From positions 3,311,501-3,375,500 of the forward strand of contig NC_052034.1 of the NCBI RefSeq assembly GCF_015832195.1: 64,000 bases of DNA. Direction: 5' to 3'. The stretch's first letter is position 1. Each line of letters starts with the position of its first letter. A model generated the notes under the pieces. The model had not been told where the DNA came from. It saw only the letters and a program-made list of their open reading frames with translations, and did not search any database. The DNA is from Motacilla alba alba. Taxonomy: Eukaryota; Chordata; Aves; Passeriformes; Motacillidae. Below, one piece after another: positions 26,201-40,100 of this stretch. Made by a program: the position numbers and the translations under genes.

Positions 26201-29200
26201 AGCTCCACTCCATCCTGCCTGCTCTGTGAGCTGCTTCTTGCACTGGCAGGGCAGCCTTGACCCCCTGAACCCCAGTGTGGCCTTTCCTCTCAGATTTGGG
26301 GAGCAGGAGCCCTGCCTGGCTCTGGCTGATCTCCCTGAAAGCAGAGTTTTGGGATGCTGTGAGCCTGAGCTGGGCTGCTTGTGAGGACAGACTTGAGGGG
26401 CAAGAAATGAGAGGCAGAGCTGCAGCCAGTCACATCTGTGCAAACATTTTCTTCCAGTTTTAATCATTAACCTGCTCAGCCTTTTTGTTCCCTGCTCCAC
26501 CCTGATGTTTCTGACAAGGGCAGCATTTTTCAGGAGCCATGGAGGGTTTTGCAAGAGGATCTGTCATGACCATTTTATAGAGTTTTACAGCAGTCACCAG
26601 CTGCTCCAGCTACTGAAGAGATGCCATAAGAGTCAAGAACATTAACAACATGCATTTCCTATTAAAAATTACTTGAAAATTCCAGCTTTGGACAGTCTGT
26701 GCAGCACAAATAAGCAGCAGAAGCCCTATGTGGCATTATTTTGTTTTTCTAGCAAGTGTTAGACTCAGTAGAAACCAAAATGAACAAGATGAAGGAAAGC
26801 CCAGATGGGAGGGAATGAGTATTTGGAGATCTTCCATCTGACATCAGCGAGTCAGAGCAGCACTTGCTCCTCTGCTGATACAGGACACCATCCCAGGCAA
26901 ACTCACATTAGAAGTTATTCAGATTTCATACTTAATTCTGTGATTTTCAGTACCCCAACAGAGTCACTTAGGGGAAAAGCCACTCTCTAAATGCATTTTT
27001 GACCTTGGTAACGTCAAGAATAATTGTAAATTACTTATTGTCATCATTCCATTCCCCAAGCTCCTTAAAAATAAGCCAAAATATGAGAATTAAAACTGAG
27101 CATACCAGCAGCAGCTCACTTCCCCTGGGCATAGTGTTTAATTGATTCACAGGAGTCTCCCATGATTGTTCACTGTGCTCTCCTCAGAGTTAAACTTGTC
27201 CTGGGATCACCTCTGTGTGCTGCTACACAAAGAGCTTTTCACACCTCTCCAGACAACCGAGTAGCACTTGCAAATATTTATACATGATGCTCATAAATTG
27301 CAAGATAAGATGCTGCTTCATGCAGCTGAGCAACAGGAAAATGAATTAGCCTGCAAATGTGTGACTGTCACCTACCAGGAGACAGCCTTGTGGGAAGTCA
27401 CTCCAGGAAAATACATTCCAGGGATATCACTTACCAGTTGGTGCAGTCTGGCTGCAGGGACAAGTCAGCCTCTTTAGCAATGCTCGGATGCATTTTTGCT
27501 CTGGAGAGCTGATTCCCAAAGATCCCTGCCAGAAAAGAACAGTCCCATGCACCAGGGGGTGGAGAAAGGTTGCTGGAGCCTCCATCACAGATATATTCCC
27601 TGCAATTGTGGCATTCTGTAGTTTATTCTTTCTGCTTGGGCAAAAAAAAATTGTTATCCTAATTATTTCCTATTCTTCCAAACTACACATCCTGGACCCA
27701 ACTGCAGCTGCTGCCCTGAGAGTCCTGCTCAGCACAGGGAGGAGCTCCACTCATGGCACTCCTCAGTCTGTCCCTGCTGTTTTCTTCCTTTCTACAGCAG
27801 GGAAAAGGAACATTTTTATTCTGCATTTGAGCAGTGCCCCGCTGCATCACAGCCAGGGCTCACATTAAGAGAACAGAAGAGCAAAGAAAAGCCTGATCCT
27901 ATATCTCAGGGAGCTTCTACCCACTCCCTCCAGCCAAAAAACCCAAAGCTGCCTCTCTTCCCCCTTATTATACCCTCTCCCCACCTGACAGAGTGCTCAT
28001 TTCCACCTGCAGCTCCCTGTGGCCAATTCCCAATGCAGGCATGGGCTCAGGAATCATTAAGTTGAAATAAGTGCAGTAAAAACCCCACTTTATGTTAGTG
28101 GCATCAATATTTGACTTCAGGCCACAGTTATCCCTTCTCCTGGCAAAGTGTCAGAGCTACCTAAGCGTGAGATCATGATAAGCAATGGCGAGAATGGATT
28201 TGTTACTTTTCCCCAGTGTGTTTTCCTGCATTTGTGCTGTTCTCAGTGTCCCCTGCCACTCCTGAGGCTAAAACCTAACAGCCCAAACCTACAGATTCCT
28301 TTGCCAGCCCTCACTGGACAGATGTGCAGGTCCAGATGTGCAGGGTGGTGGCTGCTCCTCTTGTCCCTGTCCTGTGAGCATGTTCTGCTGCTGGTGCTGT
28401 GGGTCACAGGCTGGGCACACAGGGGGGAGGCTTACCAGGCCACAAAACCTTTGGAGGAAAAAATAAAACCAGTTTTAAGAGCACGAGAGAGGCAATTTTC
28501 CTGCAATTGCCTCTTGGTTGAGGGAGCCAGCCCTCCTGTGTGACACATCCCAGCTCCCAAAGGTCTCCCAAGGCACAGACCTCTCTTAGCTGCTGAGTCT
28601 CACATTCCCAACTAGGTCAGGGTTGTTCTGCAGCTGTTTCAGGCCGAGTTTGGGACTCCTCAGTTGTGGTGCAGAGTTTCTGGTAACGCTGAGCAGTGCT
28701 GGGGAATGAGGCAACATGAAAATGCCTCAAGGAATGCACAGTGAGGAAAGCGTGGCCCCACCTAAATGCTGCATTTTTTTTTGGCTCAGGTTTGTGCTGC
28801 CACTGCTTGACTCAAGTAGTTTTTGGAGGGTGAGCACCAAAACTGGGGAGGAACTTTCATGTTCTAAGAAATTCAGGTTGAGCTAATGGTTCAGTCATTT
28901 TATTTTTTAAAAACATCAAACCTCCCTTCTTAGAAGGGGGATAATTTTATCTGCCTCATCCATCTAAACCTGGGGAATGGTTCATTTCCATTCCCTGTCC
29001 AAAGATCTGTTTAGACCTGTAAAACACAGGAGGGGAACAAAAATTCACCCACTATCAGGCCTTAAACTGAGAGCTCAACTTTGTATCAGCTGCAGCAGCA
29101 TGTGAAATGCTCAGGAGCCATAACAAACGGAAGTCCCTGCAGGCCCTTTCCACTTTTTGTCAAGTTCTTTCTGGCAAATTAATGAAGAATTGAAGGTGAA

Positions 29201-31405
29201 CATCTTCCAGTTGAAATAAACCCTCAGATGCTTTGGGTCCCCAAAACAAGAGCTCCAAAACCTGCAGGTCCCTCGTTGCTGCAGTCAGGAGGCCACTGGA
29301 CAAATCTGGTGCTTGAAACTTCCAGTGATTCCAAAGGGAATTCTTTGAGTAGACATGCATCATATGTGCCCCAGCATCTTTTCAGGATATATATTCCCTG
29401 CCTCAGTTTCAACCCACTATTTTAATTAAAACCTCTTTCATTATGCAAATCATCTCCTCTCTCAGTTTTCAGTTATTCTGTGCATATTTCAAAACCAGCT
29501 GTTTCTATCTGCCCTTGCAAATCATCCTCTAGAGCAAACTTCACATTTTCCAGCCCTAAACTCCTCTGATGAGGGATGTTGTGTTCCTTATGTGTTCCTC
29601 TTTGCCCCTAAAGCCCTCCAGGCTTTCCCCCCTGACAGGAGCCGAGGCTCCCTTTCCCTGGGTGGGTCATTATCTGGGTGGGTCATTCTCCTCTGGAAAA
29701 AAGAGGAACTGCCTGGCTTAAACCTCCCCTGTCAGCTCGGAGAGAAGTGACTTGGACTTGGTGACATGGCTGGAAACTGCTCTTTCTGGCCCACTGAGTC
29801 AGACACTTCCTCCAGTTCCTGGAACTGGGAGCTGCTCCTGCTGCCTGCCACGGCAATTCCACCTTTCATCCCAACATCCCGGTGACTAAAATGTTGATTT
29901 TAGAGGCTGATTACAGCAATGAATGAGGAACACAGTTCTGGGTGATGATGGAGCCTGAAAAACCTCAATGATCCTGTGAGTGTTGGCGTCTCCTCATGCC
30001 CACTCCTGCCCTGCCCACAGGAACAGGGAATGTTTCAAATGGAGATGGAGGCATCATCAGCACAGCAGGAGGAGAGCAGTCCAGTGAGCTCAGCTGGTTG
30101 ATTTCTCCTCCTTCCCAGAGAAGTAAGTACTCCCCACCAGGTGTTTTGAAGATTAAGATCTGCTGTAGGAGAAACTGGATCCATATTTCCTCTGTGGAAG
30201 CTATTCCAGAGTGAGAAGGAGCCCCAGCCTGCATGGTGTGGCTGATGGGAAGCATTCAGAGCCCTAGAACCACATCAAGGAGACCCAGGGTGTCTGTGCT
30301 GACTCTGGCAGCATCAATGGAATCCTCTTCCTCCCCAGGCTTGGTAAATCCATGCCTGTGCCCAATGGAGCAGACAGGGAGACTTGTGAGAAGCATCTTT
30401 CACTGCAAGAGGGTTCTCTCTGAGCCTGCAAGCTGGTCTCAAATCAGCCTGATCAAAATCAAAAGCCTGATCCTCAGCTTGCCTGGGATTTTTAATGGAA
30501 TTTTTTTGAATTTGGAAGATTTATCACAACATTTTGAAAAAAAAACCCAACAAAACAATAGGAATAAAATTCCTATTGGTGTGATTCTGGAAACTTGAAG
30601 CCTCAGAAGCTGAGAGCACTGGCTTTACCCCTTAAAGCTGGGCTTGGCAGGATCCACTGTTTTGCAGCACAGCAGCACCTGCTGAGCACACACCTTGTGG
30701 GGTTTTGAGTGTTGAGTATTTGAGTGTTGAGGGCTCCAGCAAAGATCCTTGGGTGAGTCTGATATCCAGGCCACAGAGGAGTGACAGAATGAGGTGGCAT
30801 GTGACAAATAAATCTGATTGTGTGCCATGAATTTGAGCAGATGCAGCAAATCAGGACAGTGGCATCAGAGGGAGAGGGGCTGTCCTGGGGCCAGGGGAAC
30901 AGCAGCAGCCCCACCCATGGTGTGGGACCCCTCTTGTGGGCCCTGCCCTGCCACAGACCCCATAAAAGCTGCCTCAGAAGGGATTAACACTGGTGTTTAA
31001 TTAGGACAGGGGATATTCACACTGCAGTGCAGCTGTGGCAGAGGGCACATGAACAACAGGATGTGTGGCTCCAAGGTTTTCAGGCAGGGTGTGTGGTTTT
31101 TTCAGCAATTCAGGAATTACTGGAGTTTGAAAAGCAGCTCAGTTTCCATGGCTGACTCGACCATTTGCATCTCAGGTGTGGAAATGCTGACAATACTGAG
31201 ATTGTGTTTTGTTTTTCCACGTGTTCACGGATCCCTTCTCACCTCCCAGTGAAGCTGAGCCCAGCTCACCCCTTCCTGCTATCTCCATCCACACACATTC
31301 ACAGTCATTGTTAATTACAGCTGCCACCCTCTAATGGGAGGTGGACACATCAACAGCCTCTGTTTCTTTTGCTCCACTTCCACTGTGGTTATTGGGAGCT
31401 GGGGG

Positions 31406-31429
31406 TTATATATATATATATTTATATAC
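31406..31429. repeat. TA microsatellite
   Basis: A run of alternating T and A interrupted by one TTT, in the TRPV3-TRPV1 intergenic region. Confidence 0.85.
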
Positions 31430-33990
31430 AGTTGTCTAACCTGATCATCTCCCATTAAATGTAGACACAAATTAATGTAATTAATAACTGTGAGAAGACA
31501 GATTTTTACCCCCTGCAAGCCTCAAAAACAGCACAGGAACCATGTGCAGCCTCTAACCCTGTTCAGTATGAAACAATTACACAAACTTCAAACTAAAAGG
31601 CTTTTTCAAGACCTGCAAAATATGTCAAGGAGAGGAGAACCTCCACAAAACAGCCCAAATAAAGATCATTTCTTGCAGGGCCATGCTGCTCCTCAGTGGA
31701 GGTGTCAGCAGTAGGAACAGAAAGGTCCTAGGTGCTATTCCTAAAGGACAAACACTTCCTGAATTGAAGACACTGCCAAGCTGAACCTCCCCATTGTGGG
31801 AAATAAATATAAATCTGTGCCCATTGCAGGAACCGAAGTGATGATTTAGCTGGAAATTCTGAGAGCTTGGTAATAACTCCCTCTAGAAAAGTGGGATAAC
31901 TTTGTTTGCTTCCCAGAGAAGATTAAGGGATTTTAGAAATGCAACCAAAAACTCCACCAGCACCACCCTATCCCACAAATACAGGGCATTTACATTCTTA
32001 ACCACAGCATCATTCTGATGTATGTTTAAATGCTGAATTTCAGCATTTCTGGTTTTAAGAAGTCCTTTGCAGCCTTTGTGATCTTTTGGAGCAGGAAGGG
32101 ACAGGAAGGCAGAGGTGTAGGATGTGTTCAGCTTACCCAGGGCAGTGACCAACCCTTCTGGACAGGCTCCTGATGGAAATCAGGGTGGATTCTGAGCAAT
32201 GAAGTAGGTCTCTAACCAGGCTGATAATTATGGAAAATGGATTCCTCCCAGGGAAAACAGAAGTTTCATGAATGCTTTCCAGCTGTATCATAATCCTGGT
32301 GTCCCTCCAAGCATAAATCTGCTGTGGCATACAAAGCATGGAGACAACCAACCGTGTTTTTCTGGTCAGCTCCTTTCTATGTTTATTCTCAGTAGTTTAA
32401 ATAATAAATTATTTCACTGTCTCAGCTTGTCTGGCCTACTCAGTTGTGCTTGTTTTACATGTGGATTGTCTCCTGCCATGCTCAGAGTGGAGCATAATGA
32501 AGCCTTGAGTGGCATCTAGAGACTGCTACCAAGGGTTTAGAGATGTGAAACTGAACACACCTGCTTTAAACATCTTCTGTGGCTTCCTTGTCCACCAGAG
32601 ACACTGAATTCTGATTATTTCCAGTTCAAATTCTGACTTTCTTCAAGTAATTCTTTCAAATCCTTTGTCAGTTTTTTTCTGGTTACACCCTACAAACTCT
32701 GTGAAAATAAAATTACATTTGTCCTGAGTGATGTTAACTGAAGAAACAAGAATTATTAGTCCTCTAGATGGTGCTACTATTTCAAATAAAGCAGCTGGAT
32801 GTTTAGAGATTTCCTTGAAATACATTCTGCCCCATAAGAAAGGACCATGGTGAGAAATCCTGACTCCAATAAAAGAAGTGATGTCACACAACCCAAAATT
32901 TCATCTCACAGGGCGTTGACTCACATCGACTGCTTCTCTTTAAAAGCAGGGGATGTCCAAGTATTTTAGTAAATGCAGCAAAATTACAAGATTTACTGAT
33001 GAAAATGATCTGCACGTCAGTGCAACCCCAGGAACAGCTGAAGGCCCTGGTGAAACACCTGGCTGACTCAGGGAGTTGTATGTGCACTCTGTTAAAGGCT
33101 GTTTACTCCAAGTGCTTTAGGGATAGAAGAAAAGAAGGTAAAACCATTTATCTTTATCTTCTCTTGCCCAGCACAGCTGCACGGTGGCCCAGCACTGAAA
33201 TATGGGGCCAGCTGTCAATAAAACAGATTTTCTTGTCCTTAGCTCCTCTATGCCCACTCACTTTTCAAGAAGATGCCAAAGTTCCTCTTATTCTTTCCTC
33301 TCTTTCCAAGGCTCCCATCTGTATTTTCAGAACATCTGCCTATTTTCCCTCTGATATTTTTCCTTATTCTCCTTACAGATCCAGCCAGATGGATTTTCAG
33401 CACCAGATTTTTTCCCTGTTGCTGTCAAAATCAAGAACAAAAAGTTTCTGATTTCAAGATTATTTTTGTTGTACATTGTTATACATCTGACCTTTGAAAC
33501 ATATATTCTCTACAACCACTATCTCTTACTTTGTGCAAAGTTCATCTGTTATCTAAATAAATGTCAAATTGGGGATCTTGTTAGGCTTTTAGGTTCAGTA
33601 AAATAACTGTGAATTTCTGGAGTTTACTCAGACAGTGTAAAAGAAACATTTATTTCATTGATTTTAACTATTCAACCTTTAAGATTTCAGAGTGTATTTG
33701 TTCTTGTGTTATGAGAAAATGATTTTGTATTCTTTCCATGTCCCCATTTATTTATCTGCTTTCTAGGGAAACTTTCCCACAGGAACATCTTGGTGACTTT
33801 TACTGCTCTTTTATGAGAGCTTTTCCAGTGCCATAATAATTTGGTTGGTTGGGTTTTGAGGCAGCAAAGCCATAAAATCAGGGCCTGTGCATGCTCACAA
33901 AAATGATTTTTTAATACAAGAGACTCTGAAAACAGACAGAAGGTTGTATTTAAAAATAACCATGAAGACATGAGCTTAAACAACAAATAG

Positions 33991-33996
33991 TTTATT
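33991..33996 (-). other. TRPV1: Candidate TRPV1 poly(A) signal
   Basis: An AATAAA on the minus strand lies about 140 bp beyond the TRPV1 stop codon. It is the closest canonical hexamer in sense orientation that I found. Confidence 0.5.
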
Positions 33997-34133
33997 TAGC
34001 ACATTTAGTGTAATAAATAAATCCTTGCTCATGGTAATTCCCTAAGTGCTCTGACCTTTTTCCAGAAGTCCCTGTTTCTGTAAATGAAGTGCTCTATTGT
34101 CCTGCTCGTGAGGACCAGCACAGGCAATCAGAA

Positions 34134-37100
34134 TTAGGCTGACTTTGGAATTGACTCTTTCAACTCCTCAGAATCTTCTGGCTCAAAATAAGGCTCCAAA
34201 ACAGGTTTTAATTTGACTTCTTCTGGTGGCTTGTGAGGCTCTTCTCTCCTCTTCTCTCCGTCTTTTAGAAGTGGAACCAATGTTTTCCAGTGCTTCCCTG
34301 AAACTAAAAAGGAAAGGGATGGTTAATTTTTTTTTTCCCACCACAGAAACAGAAGAAAATATACAAGTGGTTTGAACAAGAAGCTGTTGAAAGAAGAAGA
34401 AAGAAGCAGGAAGAAAGGACTTTGTGGTTTTCTTCCCCATCCTGTTCCACAAGTTTTCCATATTTCAGGTGGTAAGTGCTAACTGCACAATGACATGCTT
34501 TGGTGCTGGATGCTGAGCTCCCAAACTCTGGGGCTTGGGGTCTCCAGGGCAGCTCCTTGGTTTTCACTCCAGAGAGTCAAACTGTGAGCAAAGAGCCCAT
34601 TTCATCCTTTGCATTTTGTGCTGGCTGAAAATGCCATCAGCTCAGTCACTGCATTAGCAGTAAGTGCAAAGCACTGACTGCCCTCCATCAGCTAATCCAT
34701 GCTGCTGCTTTCATCAGAGAGCAGGATTTGGGTCCCTGAAAGCCTCACCTCTGCCAGGCTTAATGGAGAAACTGAGATTTCGTCTGAGGTCCCCAGAGTA
34801 CCCAGGGTCTTCGTTGATGATGCCCAGATTAGTGTTCCACGTGGACCAGTTCACTTCATCAACCCTGGGGAGACAACAACAAACCCAAGATCTAGTCTAA
34901 GGATCACCAGACAGCTCCAGGATCAGTTTATACCACAAAATGTCACCTCTCAAGCCTCAGATCTGACCCAAAGCCCAGATTAAACTGACCATTGCAGACA
35001 CTATTAGTGCTCTATTCTTCAGAGCGCTCCAGGGGGAAAGTTCTGCTTCCCACCACCAGATACTTGAAGTTGTTTGTCTATAAAAGCTTGTTGGCTTGAT
35101 ACACAAACAAACAGGTTACCTGAAGCACCATCTGTAATCATCTTGGCCATCAGGGGTGATCCCCACCAGGACTTGCTTCCCAGAGCGGAACGAGTGCCTC
35201 AGACAGTTCAAGTAGCTGTTCTCAATGTCCAGGATTGTGATGGCTCTCTGCCAGGTAAAAGAAAGCAGAGCACTGAGGGACTGCTGGTCAAAGTCAAACA
35301 AATCCTGAATTCTGTCTTTGTTTTAAAAACCCTGAGTTTTTATCATTGTCAACATCTTAGAGCAGACACTGTAACTCTGCAGCATCACCCTTTGTTAATA
35401 TGTCACTGAAAATGCTGAGTTACTGCCAGTGAATAAAACTGTGAAGTTCCTTTCTTACCTCCAACAAAAACTGATTCTGGTAAAGACTGGTTTTCCCCTT
35501 GCATAATCTCTTTCTTCATAGTCTGATCAGGATTTTCCATCATACAGAGCCCAATCATTTTGTCCAATTACAAAAATACTCCTTTTCTTACATTCTGAAA
35601 ATCTGTGGAACACTGGCAACATCTGCTTAGTCAAAACATCAAATATACATGGAGAAGAAGCTAATACACTTTTTTTTTTTAGGAGCTGTTCAGGTAAATC
35701 AGAAAGAAGTAATGACCTGCTATTTAGACACATGTCAGCTCCTAAGGATTCTTTCTGATTTCTCTTATGATTCCCCACACCTTTTTTTTGGACAGCAGCC
35801 TCACAGAACCAACCCACCTGGAGTTTCCAGATGCTCTTGCTCTCCTGTGCAATTTTGTTGACGGTCTCCCCCATCAGTGCAATGAGCATGTTGAGCAGGA
35901 GGATGTAGGTGAGGATGACATAGAGCACCAGCAGGATGACAAACACAGACTTGAACCTGTAGTTCTCTGTGAACTCCAGGTCCCCCATGCCAATGGTGAA
36001 CTTGAAGAGCTCCAGGCAGGTGTAGTAGAGGCTGTTGTAGGAGGTGCGGCCCCGTCTCACGTGGCAGCACCTGGCATAGTCAGAGATATTTGTTTCCTGC
36101 CCCTCGTTGTCATCTTCAATCAAAGTCACCACAGCTGTGGCAAAAAGAGAATTACATTCACATGATGGAAACACAGTTTGAGATCATAACTTCATTGCAA
36201 GCAGTGAAAACGAGCACAGAGGTAACGCACGTTCCCTCCGTGGCACACTGACCCCAGGGAAATTGCCCTATAAAATATTCCCCAGAACTGACACCCTCTT
36301 AGCAGGTGCTGGCTCAGTTTTCTCCACATAGAAAAAGGATGGCTGGTTTTCTATTCAGCTTTACAACTTTGAAAAGCTGTATGAAATTACTACAAATAAT
36401 CATTATTCTGAAGAGATTTTTTTTTTTTTAAAGTAGGTTAATTTGTTCGTTTTTTTGTTGGGATCAAAATGCCTAAGCGACTTGAGAAACTAACTTCTCT
36501 GAGATTCTTTAAGGTAAAAAAAAGTAACTCCAAGTAGAATATTACCTGTAGAAAATCCCAAGAGGAATACGAGATAGACAAACATGAAGCGACATAAATC
36601 TCTAAGGATCATCTGTAGCATGGAAACAGAGGAAAAGACTTTAAAACTTGAATGTAAACTGCAAAAAAAACTGGTAGAAAATACTGATTTGGCTCAAGAA
36701 TGCTTTTGCTCTGAACTGGCTGTTCATGCATTAAGCATTATTATCCAGCTGAGATAAGAAACTTTAAAACAGAAAACATTTTTCTCTTATCCATGCAACA
36801 ATTTACACACAAATGCAACCATACACATGGGAACAGTTTCCTCTTTGTGAGCACAAACCACATAAAGGCAATTCCATCTTTCTTCCCCTCTTGGGCTGGC
36901 TGTCTACATCACAGAGAGGTTTATTAGCCAGCTACTGCCTCTTGGCTAATTGCTCTGTTTGGCAACATTTTATCTATACCTGGAGAAATTTCCAGCTGGT
37001 AGAGGGCTGGGCCATCTCACACCAGAACAGCCTGCACTGTTCTCAGTCTCCTTGCATCCATGCTTATCCAATTACAGTTATTTTGAAGCATGGCAGGTAA

Positions 37101-40100
37101 TAAAAAAAATAATAATCATCATCATCCTATCAAGACTGCTATAAAACATATGGGTGAAGAGCAGGGGGTTTTTTAACATCACTTATATTTTATCACTTCA
37201 CTCAGAAAATAATAATAAAGGCTAGCAGAGTCATATGAGAGGCCGGCACGGCCAGGTGTGCCCTGGAAATGGGGCTGGTGGCAGAAGTTCCTGCTGTGAG
37301 GCTCTGCTGCCCCCTCAGGCGCTCCCTGCACTGACCTTGGCGATCATGACCGAGTAAATCCCCATCTGCTGGAAGCCACGGGTGTAGTAGAGCATGTTGG
37401 CCCAGCCCAGGGCCAAGGAGAACACCATGGAAGCCACGTAGAGCTCCTGGCCACAGAAGTACAGCACCACAGAGCTCAGCAGGAGCAGGGAGTGGACGAA
37501 GCTGGAAGACAAGAGTGGTGTGAATGCAGAGGGCTGAGCTGGCCACAGGTGCTGGGAACAGAGCAGCCCTGAGGGGGAGAGAGCAGAGCAAGGGATTGTC
37601 CAGTTGGGAAGAGAAAGAGCCTTGGAGAGGCAAAGCTCCCTAAGCAATGGGAGGATTTCTGCATAAACAATGTGAAAATTCCACTTGGAGATCCATTCCT
37701 AACTCCTGCATGACAACTGAACATTCAGACACTTAATTTGCTTGACCTCCAGAGCAGGTCACTGACCCAGACCCATCTGTTCAAGGATATCCACTGGCAA
37801 CTGTGTAGTAAAGACCCAGGGAATTATAGCAAACTCCTATCACAGGGGGCTTCAGCCTCAACTACAGATCCCACCCACTGAGATGCAATCAAAGATATTG
37901 GAGCTTACAAAAGAACCTCACTGTAGCCATCAACTATCAGTGTCCTGAGTGATGGGCGCCTCTGCACGAAATACTGGATCTGAAAAGGGAACAAAGACCA
38001 GGTTTGCATCAAGGAAATATGAATATCCTCTGTGAATTAATTAACTAAGCATTGACCCCTGTATCAGGGAGCATAAAACACCTCACAAGAACAGCTCAAA
38101 ACCAAGACTGGTGCAAGAGCTAGGGAGGACCCTTCCAGTAACATCAGCTCAAGGAAAATGATTTGTACCTTTGACTATGGATTATTTAAGCAGCCAATGC
38201 TCATGAATAGGAAAAGCTTGTTTGATTCTCTCCTACACCTACCCAAACAGCAAAAGGAAAATTTTCAAATATCTTACCCCTCTGAAAAAAAAATAGAGGC
38301 CTCCCAGTACACTCAGGATCTCTCCAGTTACTCGAAAATATTCCCCAGTGCTGTAACCAAAGGTGAAGGGAGGCTGTAGAAGACAGGAAAACAGATAAGT
38401 TCAGCAGAACTGCTGGCCTTGCAGTTGCTGGAAGCAACTCCCTTTCTGGGGGAACAGGGAGTGGTTAAGTTTCTCAATGTGCTGCAGCAGGGGGGCAAGA
38501 CTGGGAAGCAAGCAGGGTCAAATCTCTCTCCTGCCTTTAGGAAAGGGGAAAATTTGGATGCTAAGGGCTCGCATTCAAATTGGGATATCCGGCAGTGGGT
38601 GGTTCCCCTGACACATGACAGGAGTGATGTACCTTTTCATTCTTCTGTACAGGTCTGTAGTAAGCAGCTGCAGTGAGGATGGTGATGTGCATGGTGTAGA
38701 CAAAGAAGTTGAAGTAAAACAAGTGCTTGACAAAGCGGTCCCACTTGTCTTGCAGCAGCCTGTTAAGGGGCTCCACCAGCAGCATCTCGTGACGGTTCTG
38801 TGAAGCAGCAAAAGGAGAATTTTGCTAGGACCAGAATATACTGGACTTTGAAAAAAACCCATATTCTATAAATCTTTAGCAAATGATCCCTCTAGTTCCT
38901 TTAAGCTCAGGGTGGGAGGTTGCTGTTTCATGGAAATGAGGGAAAAGATGCTCTGTGTGGAACATGAAGCTCTCCCCAGGCAAGGAGGTGCAGTACTCAC
39001 TGGTGTCTCACTGCTGTAGGCAAGGATCTCAAGCACTGAATTTTTCTCACAGGTGTCTATACAGGACAGGTCATAAAGAGAGGAGTGGACAGGTCCATAG
39101 GCCCATTCAGTGAACTTCCTGGACAAGTGTCTGCACTCGGGGTCTTTGATCTCCCGTCTGAGGATGTAAGCGAAAATCTAATTGCAAAAGAACAATACAA
39201 CCAACGTTTCAGTGCTAATGGACTTGTCATTCCTCAGCCTCTCCACAGCACAGGAAGGGTCATTTCTCCCTAGTTCAACTGAGCTGAAACCAAACCACTG
39301 GAGCACTGCAGAGATCACAGTCTGAAATAAACACAGTTCATTTTTTCACTGTGTGATGGGAGATGGGAAATACAAACCCCTCTTACAACCTGGCATTATC
39401 TGTTTCAAAACTGCAAGATGTTACACATCTCTGAGCAGTCACTTTGAATGGGAACTGCCAGAAGATGAGTTACATCAGCCAGTGTGATACAAAAGAGCTC
39501 CAGTGGTCAGATGATATCAGAGACCCACTTTGTTTCCTCTGGGGCTGCCTTGCATACCAGTGGTGTGTGAATAAACCAGCTGGGCACAGACACACTCACA
39601 CTTTGTAGCCTTTAAGGGCTGTGCAGTTTAACTGCAGCATCAGTTCCTCTTAACTAAAAGGCCTCAAGAATGAAGTTCTAAAATCCATTCTGCATAAATG
39701 TTTTACATGTTCTCTCTATAATGTGATCCAGCAATGGGACAGTCAAACACCTTTGTTCACCTACCCCTATCTTCCCTGTTTTGGCTGCCAGAGTTAAAGG
39801 AGTCAGCCCTTTCTTGTTGGTGAGTTCTTCCAGCTTGAGGATGGGATTGATTTTGGCACCAAGGATCAATATGTTATTATACATCTTGGTCACAAACTTG
39901 GTGTTATCCTTGGTGTTATCTGCAATCTCCACCAGCGTGTGCAGGACCATGTTGCCCATGGAGTCCTCAGCAGTGATGTTGGCTGCCTGGTAGGGATTCT
40001 CCAGGAGGAATTTCACAATGCAGAGCTGGTTGGTGCAGGCAGCCAGGGACAAAGGCAGCTCTCCTATGGCAAGCAATGGGAAGGAGAGGTCAGAAAGCCG

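Larger units (their letters stand above)
20750..34133. other. TRPV3-TRPV1 intergenic region, about 13.4 kb
   Basis: This should contain the TRPV3 promoter and non-coding first exon(s) and the TRPV1 3' UTR. I found no exon of a known protein. Seen within it are a 126-codon open frame at 24129-24509 whose 3' half is CpG-rich, a short inverted repeat at 26182-26200, a TA microsatellite near 31406, and a TRPV1 poly(A) candidate at 33991. Many open frames of 60-170 codons occur on both strands in the GC-richer parts (24.1-24.8, 25.5-26.6 and 27.5-28.6 kb). None shows family motifs. Confidence 0.55.

Noticed and set aside
24247..26554. Three minus-strand frames of 164-170 codons
   Set aside because: No motifs. 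They fall in GC-richer intergenic DNA where chance open frames are common, and are overlapped by open frames on the other strand.
27488..28543. Plus-strand frames of 126 and 131 codons
   Set aside because: Not recognised, no splice context, and no conserved motif visible.
35767..36165. 132-codon plus-strand frame
   Set aside because: Antisense shadow of the 317-bp TRPV1 pore exon.
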